DNA from: Tissierellia bacterium | GTDB lineage: Bacteria > Bacillota > Clostridia > Tissierellales > Tepidimicrobiaceae | DNA: 37,678 bases | Direction of reading: 5' to 3' | NCBI GenBank assembly: GCA_012518955.1 | Contig: JAAYRD010000001.1 | Location: 1-37,678, forward strand | Shown here: positions 1 to 11,209 of the stretch, one piece after another | Layout of the letters: each line of letters begins with the position of its first letter | Position numbering within the stretch: the stretch's first letter is position 1 | Position numbers and translations under genes: made by a program | Notes under the pieces: generated by a model | The model's database searches: none | Told to the model about the DNA's origin: nothing | What the model saw: the letters and a program-made list of their open reading frames with translations, nothing else

Positions 1-575
1 AACCTTTCTATATATTTTCCAACCATATCCACCTCTAGATTAACCTCATCACCTACACTTTTCTCAACCAGTGTTGTTTCCCTCTTAGTATGGGGAATAA
101 TGGATACTTTGAAAATTTCATCATCCACATAGGCAACTGTAAGACTAATTCCATCAATGGCTATAGAGCCTTTGTATATTATATATTTTAGAATATTAGG
201 TGGAGTAACTATAGACACCCATATGGCATTGTCCTCTCGCTTAAAATCTTTAATAATGCCTGTTCCATCTATATGACCACTTACAATATGTCCACCTAGT
301 CGGTCTCCTATCCTTAAAGCCCTTTCTAGATTAACCCTACTTCCATGAGATAGGTTATCTAAATTACTTTTTCTCATGGTTTCTGCCATAATATTCGTTT
401 GGAAGCTATCGGAATTAAAACCTGTCACCGTTAAGCAGACACCATTAGTTGCGATACTGTCTCCTAATTTAATATTTTCTAATACCTTTTTAGCTTTAAT
501 TACAACACTGGCAGATTTGGTCCCCTTTACAACGGAATGAACTACTCCTATTTCCTCTATAAGTCCTGTGAACAA
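1..575 (-). CDS. ribE: Riboflavin synthase alpha subunit, 3'-truncated by the window edge; TTG start
   Basis: Minus-strand translation gives (M)FTGLIEEIGVVHSV..., ...GDSIATNGVCLTV..., ...GGHIVSGHIDGTG..., ...SIAIDGISLTV..., the duplicated lumazine-binding repeats of RibE. Lies directly downstream of ribD. RBS-like GGAGGTG precedes the TTG. Confidence 0.9.
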   Translation of the reverse strand, partial: MFTGLIEEIGVVHSVVKGTKSASVVIKAKKVLENIKLGDSIATNGVCLTVTGFNSDSFQTNIMAETMRKSNLDNLSHGSRVNLERALRIGDRLGGHIVSGHIDGTGIIKDFKREDNAIWVSIVTPPNILKYIIYKGSIAIDGISLTVAYVDDEIFKVSIIPHTKRETTLVEKSVGDEVNLEVDMVGKYIER

Positions 576-577
576 AA

Positions 578-1678
578 TTACACCTCCTTTTTTAAGTAAG
601 CTTCTATAATTACATCATCTTTAATCTTCTGAACATTCGTATCCTTAAGATGTATAGCATCCCTCATATATGGAATGCCCTCACCACCAACTGGGGTTTT
701 AGATGAGCTTCCTCCTATTATTTTAGGCCCTATAAAAGATAATACCTTGTCCACAACTCCTGCCTTAAGGGCTGAATAATTTAAAGTACTTCCTCCTTCC
801 AAGAGGACACTATCAATCCTTTTTTCTCCTAAGGATTTCATTAAGTAGAGTAGATCTACCTTTCCCTTCTCAAAAGGTGTTATTATCACTTCAGCACCGG
901 TTTCTTGAATATGTTTTAGTTTTTCTTTATCAATAGCTTCTGTTGTTGCAATAATAGTTTTTGTGCTTTCATCACATTTAAGAACCTTGGCATTCAAAGG
1001 GATGCTTCCCTTTGAATCTACAATTATCCTAATGGGATTTCTTCCATCTCTATCTTTCAATCTAGTTGTAAGCATAGGATCATCAGCTAAAACTGTACCT
1101 ATTCCAACCATTATGGTGGAGTAATGATGTCGCATTTCATGAACATATTGTCTAGATTCCCAGTTGGTGATCCAGCGGGAATCCCCACTACAAGCTGCTA
1201 TCTTTCCATCTAAAGTCATTGCTGTTTTAAGGACACAAAAGGGAAGTCCTGTTGTAATAAATTTTATAAAAACTTCGTTTAACTTTTCCGCCTCATTTTT
1301 TAAAACACCTGTTATTACTTCGATACCATTTTCTTTTAAGATCTTAATTCCATTGCCAGCTACTAAAGGATTAGGATCTTTCATAGAAATTACAACCTTC
1401 TTAATACCCTTTTTAACAATAGTTTGAGCACAGGGTGGAGTTTTCCCAAAGTGAGAGCAAGGCTCTAAGTTTATGTACATAGTGGCTCCGGTAACATCTT
1501 CTGTAGCATTGTTAAATGCATTGATCTCTGCATGGGGCTCTCCATATTTTTTGTGATAGCCTTCACCTATGATCTTCCCATTCTTAACTATTACCGCTCC
1601 AACTAAAGGATTAGGGTTTGTATAACCAACTCCAAGTTTGGCTAGATTAAGAACCCTAGCCATATATAAGGAATCCAT
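578..1678 (-). CDS. ribD: Bifunctional diaminohydroxyphosphoribosylaminopyrimidine deaminase / 5-amino-6-(5-phosphoribosylamino)uracil reductase
   Basis: HAEINAF...EPCSHFGKTPPC zinc deaminase motif, followed by the RibD C-terminal reductase domain (TLDGKIA..., LLEGGSTLN). Confidence 0.95.
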   Translation of the reverse strand: MDSLYMARVLNLAKLGVGYTNPNPLVGAVIVKNGKIIGEGYHKKYGEPHAEINAFNNATEDVTGATMYINLEPCSHFGKTPPCAQTIVKKGIKKVVISMKDPNPLVAGNGIKILKENGIEVITGVLKNEAEKLNEVFIKFITTGLPFCVLKTAMTLDGKIAACSGDSRWITNWESRQYVHEMRHHYSTIMVGIGTVLADDPMLTTRLKDRDGRNPIRIIVDSKGSIPLNAKVLKCDESTKTIIATTEAIDKEKLKHIQETGAEVIITPFEKGKVDLLYLMKSLGEKRIDSVLLEGGSTLNYSALKAGVVDKVLSFIGPKIIGGSSSKTPVGGEGIPYMRDAIHLKDTNVQKIKDDVIIEAYLKKEV

Positions 1679-1706
1679 ATTTTCACCTCAATTCATATTT
1701 TGCACA

Positions 1707-1738
1707 TAAAAAACCCTGATAAAAATTTTATCAGGGCA
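1707..1738 (-). terminator. Attenuator/intrinsic terminator between the FMN riboswitch and ribD
   Basis: Minus strand CCCTGATAAAATTTTTATCAGGG followed by TTTTTT. Confidence 0.75.
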
Positions 1739-1802
1739 TGATTCCATAAAATAACTCACTAAGAACTATTAAAAAATATAACTCAAAGAGCATTTCAATT
1801 TT

Positions 1803-1920
1803 CCTTCTTTCATCCAGACTTTACTGTCGGTACTGGAGTTACACCAGTTCTGCCAAAATAGGCTCGCGGACTTTACCGCCGGTAGGGACTTTCACCCTGC
1901 CCTGAAGGACTTTCCATATT
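1803..1920 (-). promoter_or_regulatory. FMN riboswitch (RFN element)
   Basis: Minus strand CCTTCAGGGCAGGGTGAAAGTCCCTACCGGCGGTAAAGTCCGCGAGCC...CTGGTGTAACTCCAGTACCGACAGTAAAGTCTGGATGAAAGAAGG matches the RFN consensus upstream of rib genes. Confidence 0.95.
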
Positions 1921-2041
1921 TATTTGACAAATCAATATTAACACCGTTTTAAAATTAAGTCAATGTATGTTTTAAAAACTAAAGGATAGAATTGTTTATT
2001 CAGGTAATAATAATAACAACAAATATGAAAGGAAGATATAA

Positions 2042-2221
2042 ATGGATCAAAAATTTGTTGTTGTCACCGACAATGCCTTTTCAACTCCCATGTCTAAAGA
2101 CGAGGCCATAAAATCCGTTAAAGAACATGATAAAAACGGTGCAACTGCATATATAATATCTGAAAAGGAAGCTAAAAGAGTAAAAACACCTGATAACTTC
2201 AATAAACCTAAGTGGAGCTAA
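2042..2221 (+). CDS. Small uncharacterised protein (59 aa)
   Basis: ORF MDQKFVVVTDNAFSTPMSKDEAIKSVKEHDKNGATAYIISEKEAKRVKTPDNFNKPKWS with RBS AAAGGAAG upstream and a + strand terminator downstream. Below the ORF-track cutoff. Confidence 0.6.
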   Translation: MDQKFVVVTDNAFSTPMSKDEAIKSVKEHDKNGATAYIISEKEAKRVKTPDNFNKPKWS

Positions 2222-2303
2222 AACTATACTATCCTTGTTTGGAAATAATATAAGAAATTAAGTCTATTAATATTTAATTTTAAAAATATTAATAGTTAGC
2301 GAC

Positions 2304-2337
2304 GGGACATATTGTATACACATAATATGTCCCTTTT
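2304..2337 (+). terminator. Intrinsic terminator after the small ORF
   Basis: GGGACATATT-gtatacacat-AATATGTCCC followed by TTTT. Confidence 0.7.
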
Positions 2338-2641
2338 GAATTATTAGTGTGGACTTGTTAATAAGCTTGTTTGTAATTGGGTACACTTCCAACGAAACTT
2401 TTATTAGTCAAGGCTTATCTTTCCAAATATATCTTTACTATGAAAGGACATATTTATATGTTTTCCCCATGTCATGAGATTTTATTATTCTAAACAACAT
2501 CCATAATTCAAGATTTACAATTCTTCATCCGTGAAGGTCAATGTGACCGCCTGTACTAAATCCATTATTGAATAGGTTCCTTAACAATAAATCTATTCCT
2601 ATCAGACAACATTAAATATTGTGGCAAGTATTTAGGTAAAA

Positions 2642-2965
2642 TCATTGATATCCTCTGTCAAAAACTTTTAGATAAAACCCATCAATCAAGAACAGACTAA
2701 TAATAAGTAGTACACCTAGAAAAAGAGTTACAGTTAACCTATATGTTAAATTAGAAATAAAAATTGTGCTTTTAATTCCAAATTGCGTGACTTTTAAATG
2801 GGCTTTGTTATCAGGAAGTTCAACTTCTACTTGTTGATTGTCCGCAACACTAGCAACCCTTACTCCATTCACCTTTATTTGAATTTCTGAGGCCATACCC
2901 TGCCAACCAGTATTTCGTTTAATTGTAGCAGTGATCTTTTTACTAATGCACATTCTATAAACCAT
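2642..2965 (-). CDS. Hypothetical small membrane protein with a C-terminal hydrophobic segment
   Basis: 107-aa ORF with one clear TM segment (LTVTLFLGVLLIISLFLIDGFY) and a possible RBS (AGGAGG). Start uncertain. Confidence 0.5.
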   Translation of the reverse strand: MVYRMCISKKITATIKRNTGWQGMASEIQIKVNGVRVASVADNQQVEVELPDNKAHLKVTQFGIKSTIFISNLTYRLTVTLFLGVLLIISLFLIDGFYLKVFDRGYQ

Positions 2966-2992
2966 ACCTCCTAACTAAAATCTAAAAATCCC

Positions 2993-3373
2993 CTATAATT
3001 TATATGTTGGTATCCCGGCTATTTTAGCTATATCTCTCAAGCCTTCCTCGATCTCTTCCCTAGAGAAGTTATTTACCTGTAAAAACTCATTATCTAGATT
3101 ACTTAACCTTTGGTAAAAATCGATTACTACCATCATATTCCTACTGTCTTTAGGGTTGAAATTTTCAAAAAGTATATTTTCGGCCTTATTTATTTTTCCC
3201 TCTGATAATAATGTCATTAGTCTTTTATGTAAATTATCATTCTGTGCATATTCTTCGTTTTCAGATAGTTCATAAACAATGGTATCCTTGCCACATACAA
3301 TTTTTGATAAAAATTTGATTAAATTTTTTATAGTTCGCATTATATAGTCTTCTTGGTACATCAATTTTATCAC
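2993..3373 (-). CDS. Hypothetical protein resembling the DUF6483 family
   Basis: ORF with YQEDYIMRTIKNLIKFLSKIVCGK N-terminus, which I associate with DUF6483. Assignment from memory. Confidence 0.6.
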   Translation of the reverse strand: MIKLMYQEDYIMRTIKNLIKFLSKIVCGKDTIVYELSENEEYAQNDNLHKRLMTLLSEGKINKAENILFENFNPKDSRNMMVVIDFYQRLSNLDNEFLQVNNFSREEIEEGLRDIAKIAGIPTYKL

Positions 3374-3489
3374 CTTCTTTTCGCATATTTAAGGACTTCA
3401 AATCAATAGACCTTGTTACCAGATGCTTGAATATAAGCATTAAAAGGCACTTTAATCACCTTACTAAACTTAATAAAATTATACTCGTC

Positions 3490-4998
3490 TTATTTTTCTA
3501 CTTTAAGAATAAAACATAGTAGAAAATATAATATAGCCCCCACTCCAATAGATAACAAGAGCATAATTGGCTCTACTATCCTATAATCTGGCAGCTTTGG
3601 AGTTAAACCATAGAATATACCGTAAACTAAAACCCCCATTATTATGGATGCAAATAGAGTTTTAAAAAAAGATGATAAATAGCTTGTTAAACCAATAGGT
3701 CCTAGTCTCTTTCTTAAACCTATAAACAATAGAGCAGTAGTGAAGATGGCAGATATACTAGTTGCCAATGCCAATCCACTATGTCCCATAGGCTTTATAA
3801 GTATAAGGTTTAGTATTATATTTAAACCTACAGCCAGAGCTCCGTTTATCATCGGGGTTTTGGTATCCTGAAAGGAATAATATACTCTATTCAACATTAG
3901 TCTTAGAGCAGATCCTATCAGTCCTACAGAATAAAATATCAAAGCTTCTGAGGTCATAGAGGTAGCCAACTCATCAAAGGCTCCCCTTTGGAAAAATAGC
4001 TTAACCATAGGTTCTGCCAGTATAAGTATTCCTATAGTTGCAGGTACAGTTATCAATAGTATAATATTGATTCCTCTACCCATAATGCTTTTAATCTGAG
4101 CCTGATCATCTTGAGAAAAGGCCTTAGATAGCATAGGGAATACCACTGTGGTAATAGCCATAACGAATACAGATATTATGAGATCGTTTATTCTTGAAGC
4201 ATAGGTTAATGCAGAAATACTTCCACTTACTAGGCTAGAGGCTAAAGTTTTATCTACTATTGTGTTTATCTGCTGAACTGCCGAACCTATCATCACTGGA
4301 ATAACCAGTAGAAGAGCTTTCTTTAAATATCTATCCCTTAGATTTACATTTAAAGAATACCTATATCCTTGATGTATAATGGCTGGAACCTGTATTAAAA
4401 ATTGGGTAGAAGCGGCAATAACGCTGGCTATCATCAAGTGATTAATATTTCCTTTATTTCCTAAAAAAATCAGGAAAAATATGAAAACAAAATTATAAGG
4501 AATCCCCATTATAGCTGGTGGGCCAAATACCTGGCTACTATGGAGGTATCCTGAAAATACATAGGTGAATCCTAGAAATATTACAATAGGTAGTCCTATT
4601 CTATTCAACCTAACGGCCAAATCAAACTGTTCACCAGTAAAGCCTTTAGCCAGTATCTTGATTACTAAAGGAGATAGGAAAAAGCCCAGTAAAGCCAGGA
4701 TCAGAGTTATTAAAAAAACTACATTCAATATATTGTTCAAAAATTTTAATTTACCTATTCGTCCCTTTTTTTCTTCGATCTCGGTAAAAATAGGAATAAG
4801 GGTAGTATTTAGTGAAGCTCCTATGGTAGTCATTAGCATTACAGTAGCTGTCATAGCAACAAAATAAGTATCGGTTTTGTAGCCAGAGCCATATTTAGAA
4901 GCTATCAACACTTCCCTTATAAATCCTAAGAATTTGCTGATAAGGGTGAATACAGCTATCATCGTTACTGATTGGGTTACTTTTTGTTTATTGGTCAT
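3490..4998 (-). CDS. murJ: Lipid II flippase MurJ (MviN family)
   Basis: 502-aa polytopic protein; FLGFIREVLIASKYGSGYKTDTYFVA N-terminus and RVYYSFQDTKTPMINGA are typical of MurJ. Confidence 0.92.
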   Translation of the reverse strand: MTNKQKVTQSVTMIAVFTLISKFLGFIREVLIASKYGSGYKTDTYFVAMTATVMLMTTIGASLNTTLIPIFTEIEEKKGRIGKLKFLNNILNVVFLITLILALLGFFLSPLVIKILAKGFTGEQFDLAVRLNRIGLPIVIFLGFTYVFSGYLHSSQVFGPPAIMGIPYNFVFIFFLIFLGNKGNINHLMIASVIAASTQFLIQVPAIIHQGYRYSLNVNLRDRYLKKALLLVIPVMIGSAVQQINTIVDKTLASSLVSGSISALTYASRINDLIISVFVMAITTVVFPMLSKAFSQDDQAQIKSIMGRGINIILLITVPATIGILILAEPMVKLFFQRGAFDELATSMTSEALIFYSVGLIGSALRLMLNRVYYSFQDTKTPMINGALAVGLNIILNLILIKPMGHSGLALATSISAIFTTALLFIGLRKRLGPIGLTSYLSSFFKTLFASIIMGVLVYGIFYGLTPKLPDYRIVEPIMLLLSIGVGAILYFLLCFILKVEK

Positions 4999-5053
4999 TC
5001 TATTTACCTCTTTGCTTTATTATTTATTACATCTGTATATTATACCATAGAAA

Positions 5054-5085
5054 AAAGACTTCCTTCAATCAAGAAGAAAGTCTTT
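5054..5085 (-). terminator. Intrinsic terminator downstream of the GntR gene
   Basis: AAAGACTT(T/C)CTTC stem with T-run on the minus strand (AAGTCTTTTTTC). Confidence 0.7.
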
Positions 5086-5120
5086 GAATTATTCTTAATA
5101 ATATCCCCTGTATTTTTATC

Positions 5121-5843
5121 CTATCTCTTTAATCTTATATTAACCCTATATTTATCTCCTCTAAAATAGTTTTTTACATAGTGTAATTGCTTTCCGTTTT
5201 CCATATATAGTTTAGATTTGATTAATAAAATAGGAGATCCTTCATGGGATTCTAAAATCCTAGCGGTATGTGCATCTGCTTCAATGGATTCTATAGTTTC
5301 CATTGCATAATCTAATTTAAGGTTAAGAACGTTTTCGTAATAATCTATTATAGAACCTTCGAAGTATTTCTCATCTATCTCACCAGTGATATCCTTTGAA
5401 ATATAAAATATCTCGTAGGCCAAAGGTATCTCATCAGCAATCCTAATTCTAGAAACCCTTATTACCTGAGAATTTTCATTAACCGATAATTTATTTGTAG
5501 TTTTTTTAGTAGCATTTATGGTTTCACAGCTAATCACTTTACTATATAATTTCTTCCCGATTTGTTTCATATCTTCAGTAAAACTGGTATATTTATTTTC
5601 TTTGTATATCAGATGCCTATCCTTCACAAAGGTTCCTTTGCCAGACATTCTATATAGATAGCCATCGTTTACCAGGTTGCCAATGGCTTGTCTAATAGTA
5701 TGCCTGCTAACGCTAAATAGATTCATTAGCTCCCTTTCTGAAGGAATCATATCATCTACTTTAAAATCATTATTTAATATTTTATCTTTAATCCAATCCT
5801 CAATTTGGCTATATATAGGTAATCTAGAATTTCTATCAATCAT
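5121..5843 (-). CDS. GntR-family transcriptional regulator (HutC/UTRA type)
   Basis: N-terminal wHTH (PIYSQIEDWIKDKI...IPSERELMNLFSVSRHTIRQAIGNLVNDGYLYR.GKGTFV) and UTRA domain. Confidence 0.92.
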   Translation of the reverse strand: MIDRNSRLPIYSQIEDWIKDKILNNDFKVDDMIPSERELMNLFSVSRHTIRQAIGNLVNDGYLYRMSGKGTFVKDRHLIYKENKYTSFTEDMKQIGKKLYSKVISCETINATKKTTNKLSVNENSQVIRVSRIRIADEIPLAYEIFYISKDITGEIDEKYFEGSIIDYYENVLNLKLDYAMETIESIEADAHTARILESHEGSPILLIKSKLYMENGKQLHYVKNYFRGDKYRVNIRLKR

Positions 5844-5885
5844 ATTTTCCCACCTTTAAACCCACTATTCTTATTGCTATAATTT

Positions 5886-6818
5886 CTATCTTATCATCTT
5901 TACTTTTACTTTTCCATATACTTCCCCAAAGTCATCCATATCTATATGGCCTGTCTTCCTATTCATAGCATTTAAAACACCACATGTATTCCCAACTCTC
6001 AGTATTTCTTCATAAGAACTTCCTTTATCGATTTCACTAACCATACCCGCAACTAAGGCATCGCCAGAGCCTACAGGGCTCATAATATCCACGGTAGGTA
6101 TGGTGACTTTATATATATCATTACCACAAAGAGCGATACTTCCCTCTTTTCCCAAGGATACTACTATCATTTCTACATTATATTTTCTAAGATGATATAA
6201 AGTTTCTATAAGTTGGTCCTCACTATTAATATTAGTACCCAATAGGTTCTCCAATTCGGAAATGTTCGGCTTGATTAAAAATGGTGCAACTTTTATAGCA
6301 TTTTTTAAATATTTTGCACTTGTATCCAAAACAAATTTTAAATTTTCTTCCTTAGCTATTTCTATAAGATCTATATAGAAGTCATCCCTAAGACCTTCAG
6401 GTAAACTACCTGAAGCAGATATTACATTGATATGGTTATTTTTCAATATATCGATTATTAATCTCTTTAAATTTTCCGAGTCTTTCTCGGTAATTATAGG
6501 GCCGGACTCCAATATCTCTGTTTGCTCTTCGCCAGAAATTATTGCTATGCAATTTCTTGTATCACCGTCTATCTTTACAAACTCTGAAACAATTTTAAAA
6601 TCAGACAATTGTTCTTCAATTAATTGCCCTGTGGCACCACCTAAAAAACCTGTTGCTATAACTTTATTACCCAGATTCCTTAATACCTTAGATACATTAA
6701 TTCCCTTTCCACCAGCAGTTTTAACATAATTCCTACATCTATTGATATCATTTATACTATAACTATCCATATAATAACATATATCAATAGATGGATTTAA
6801 GGTAATAGTTAATATCAT
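5886..6818 (-). CDS. 1-phosphofructokinase / tagatose-6-phosphate kinase family (PfkB, FruK/LacC-like)
   Basis: ITLNPSIDICYYM..., GGKGINVSKVL, VGSGDALVAGM: PfkB FruK/LacC signatures. Confidence 0.88.
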   Translation of the reverse strand: MILTITLNPSIDICYYMDSYSINDINRCRNYVKTAGGKGINVSKVLRNLGNKVIATGFLGGATGQLIEEQLSDFKIVSEFVKIDGDTRNCIAIISGEEQTEILESGPIITEKDSENLKRLIIDILKNNHINVISASGSLPEGLRDDFYIDLIEIAKEENLKFVLDTSAKYLKNAIKVAPFLIKPNISELENLLGTNINSEDQLIETLYHLRKYNVEMIVVSLGKEGSIALCGNDIYKVTIPTVDIMSPVGSGDALVAGMVSEIDKGSSYEEILRVGNTCGVLNAMNRKTGHIDMDDFGEVYGKVKVKMIR

Positions 6819-6824
6819 GTTAAT

Positions 6825-8641
<1,817 letters not shown>

Positions 8642-8656
8642 TCCCCCTATTTAAAA

Positions 8657-9625
8657 CTATACATCTATCATTCTCTCTTTATTTCTAACATCCACATAGA
8701 CCGCAACTATTATAATGAGTCCTTTGATTATCTGTTGATAAAAATAGGGCATTCCAATTAAATTCATACCATTATTTATTACTCCAATTATTGAAGCTCC
8801 AATAAAAGTACCTAGTACAGTACCATAACCCCCTGAAAGGCTGGTTCCTCCTAGTACGGCAGAGGCAATGGCATCCAATTCATATCCTGTAGCTGCATTT
8901 GGTTGAGCGGAATAAAGTCTAGCTGTAAGAATTATACTGCTTATGGCTGCAGCTATCCCCATAATTATATAGATTATCACCTGCATTTTTTCAGTATTAA
9001 CCCCTACATATTCTGCAGCAGTTTTGTTTCCTCCAATAATCTTTGCTTGTCTTCCAAACTTTGTTTTAGAAAGTAAAACATGACCTACTATCAATAATAA
9101 TGCCACTATAACAACCGGTACAGGTAGCATACCAAATAGTTTCCCATTTCCTAAAAAAAGAATTGTTGAATTGTTTATTTGAATTGGCTTTGCATCTGTG
9201 AAAGCATAACCAATACCTCTAAATATGCCTAATGTGGCCACTGTAACTATAAAAGTTGGGATTTTAAACTTAGCACCGATGAAACCGTTGAAGAATCCCG
9301 CTATAGCACCTACCATTAATACGATAATAATGGATATCATAGCATTGAATCCCTTGTCCAAACTTATCCCTAATACAATTCCACAAAGAGCTGCTATGGA
9401 ACCAACTGATAAATCTATTTCCCCGATCATCAAAACAAAGGTCATCCCAAAAGCAAGAATTGCTATTATGGAAACCTGCGAAAGTATGGTTAATATATTA
9501 TTAGTCTTTAAAAAATGAGGACTTAATGCCGAAAATAATATCATAAGGCCAATTAAAGCTATGAGGACACCTCCATAACTCTTAAAGACCTTGCTGTCCG
9601 TTATCTTATTAATACCTTTCCCCAT
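8657..9625 (-). CDS. Sugar ABC transporter permease (RbsC-like)
   Basis: FVLMIGEIDLSVGSIAAL, AVLGGTSLSGGYGTVLGTFIGA motifs of the ribose/xylose-type permease family. Confidence 0.92.
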   Translation of the reverse strand: MGKGINKITDSKVFKSYGGVLIALIGLMILFSALSPHFLKTNNILTILSQVSIIAILAFGMTFVLMIGEIDLSVGSIAALCGIVLGISLDKGFNAMISIIIVLMVGAIAGFFNGFIGAKFKIPTFIVTVATLGIFRGIGYAFTDAKPIQINNSTILFLGNGKLFGMLPVPVVIVALLLIVGHVLLSKTKFGRQAKIIGGNKTAAEYVGVNTEKMQVIIYIIMGIAAAISSIILTARLYSAQPNAATGYELDAIASAVLGGTSLSGGYGTVLGTFIGASIIGVINNGMNLIGMPYFYQQIIKGLIIIVAVYVDVRNKERMIDV

Positions 9626-11123
9626 CTATCTCACCCTTTCCAGTTATATATGTCATTATTTTCTCTTGAGTTGTATCCTTTGGATCCAGCTCTGCTACAA
9701 TTTGATTCCTATCTATTACCAATAATCTATCCGAAACGTTTAATATCTCGGGCAAATCAGAGGAGATCATTATGATACCTACACCCTTTTCAGCCAGTTG
9801 AATCATCAATTTGTATATTTCAAACTTAGCACCTACATCAATACCCCTAGTAGGTTCATCCAATATTAAAATTTCTGGTTCAATTTCAAACCATTTAGAA
9901 AGGACTATCTTTTGTTGATTCCCACCGCTTAATTTATTTACAATTTGATGTACGCTAGGCGTTTTTATTCTAAGATTGTCCACATGTTTTTCAGTAATCC
10001 TAGTTTCCTTCCTACTATCTATGAATCGAAATCTATTTAAAAGTTTCCCTATATTTGCCATCGTAATATTTTCTTGAACTGTTCCACTTAGAACAAGTCC
10101 TTCATTTTTTCTATCTTCCGTAACAAAAGCTATTCTATGCTCAATTGCATCTAAAGGGTTCTCAACTTTAACCTTTTTCCCATGGATATACATCTCTCCA
10201 CTATCTTTTTTTAGGATTCCAAATATACCCTGCCCTATTTCCGTCCTACCCGAACCCATCAATCCATAGAGTCCCAGTATTTCTCCTGGTCTTAGGTACA
10301 GATTTATATCATTATAAAAATTTTCCTTATTATAGTTTTCAATTACCAACAATCTTTCATCCTTAAGGTATTTAAAATCTTTATGAGGATAAAATTTATC
10401 CATTTCCCTTCCAACCATCATCTTAACCAGTTCATCAGAAGCTGTTTCCGATATCTTAACAGTCCCTATATATTTGCCATCTCTCAATACTGTTACATCA
10501 TCTGCAATTTCGTATAACTCTTCCATTCGATGAGATATATAAATAATCGATTTACCTTCAGATTTTAACTTTCTTATAATCTTAAATAAGATTTCCGTTT
10601 CCTTATTACTTAAAGCGGATGTAGGTTCATCCATAATGATTATCCTTGGATTTTTAGATAAGCCCTTAGCTATTTCAATCATCTGTTGATTGGATATAGA
10701 TAGGTCCTTGATTAAAACATCAGGGGTGATATCTATTCCCAATTCATTCAATAGCGTTTTGGTTCTTTTCTCCATTTCCCTATCATCTATAATCCCAAAA
10801 CGAGTGGGCTCATCTAAAGCAAATATATTGGCTGCTACCGATAGATTAGGGCAAAGGCTTAATTCTTGATATATTGTGCTAATACCAAAGCCATTGGCGT
10901 GATTTACATCCTTTATCTCAATTTCCTTATCATCCATGAATATTTGTCCACCATCGGGTTTATATAGACCTGATAATATCTTTATAAGAGTTGATTTACC
11001 AGCTCCATTTTCCCCTAATAATGCCAATACCTTTCCTTCTTCGATCTTTAGGTTAACTCCTTCAAGGGCAACAACCCCAGGAAATACCTTTTTTATATTT
11101 TTCATTTCTAAGATTGTTTTCAC
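9609..11123 (-). CDS. Sugar ABC transporter ATP-binding protein, double NBD (RbsA/MglA-like)
   Basis: Two ABC domains: LLGENGAGKSTLIKIL, LSISNQQMIEIAKGL, LSGGNQQKIVLSKW, LDEPTRGIDVGAK. Confidence 0.94.
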   Translation of the reverse strand: MKTILEMKNIKKVFPGVVALEGVNLKIEEGKVLALLGENGAGKSTLIKILSGLYKPDGGQIFMDDKEIEIKDVNHANGFGISTIYQELSLCPNLSVAANIFALDEPTRFGIIDDREMEKRTKTLLNELGIDITPDVLIKDLSISNQQMIEIAKGLSKNPRIIIMDEPTSALSNKETEILFKIIRKLKSEGKSIIYISHRMEELYEIADDVTVLRDGKYIGTVKISETASDELVKMMVGREMDKFYPHKDFKYLKDERLLVIENYNKENFYNDINLYLRPGEILGLYGLMGSGRTEIGQGIFGILKKDSGEMYIHGKKVKVENPLDAIEHRIAFVTEDRKNEGLVLSGTVQENITMANIGKLLNRFRFIDSRKETRITEKHVDNLRIKTPSVHQIVNKLSGGNQQKIVLSKWFEIEPEILILDEPTRGIDVGAKFEIYKLMIQLAEKGVGIIMISSDLPEILNVSDRLLVIDRNQIVAELDPKDTTQEKIMTYITGKGEIDGERY

Positions 11124-11160
11124 AATATAACACCCACTTGCTAAATATTATTTTATGCAA

Positions 11161-11200
11161 CTAAATCTAAAGAAATGCAGAAGCATTTCTTTAGATTTAG
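11161..11200. terminator. Perfect 18-bp inverted repeat between binding-protein gene and ATPase gene; likely mRNA stabiliser or partial terminator
   Basis: CTAAATCTAAAGAAATGC-agaa-GCATTTCTTTAGATTTAG. Confidence 0.75.
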
Positions 11201-11209
11201 AACAATAGT

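Noticed and set aside
2340-2640. Intergenic stretch with a tiny minus-strand ORF ending ...VQAVTLTFTDEEL*
   Set aside because: Only about 16 codons with no clear family; may be a gene remnant but not supportable.
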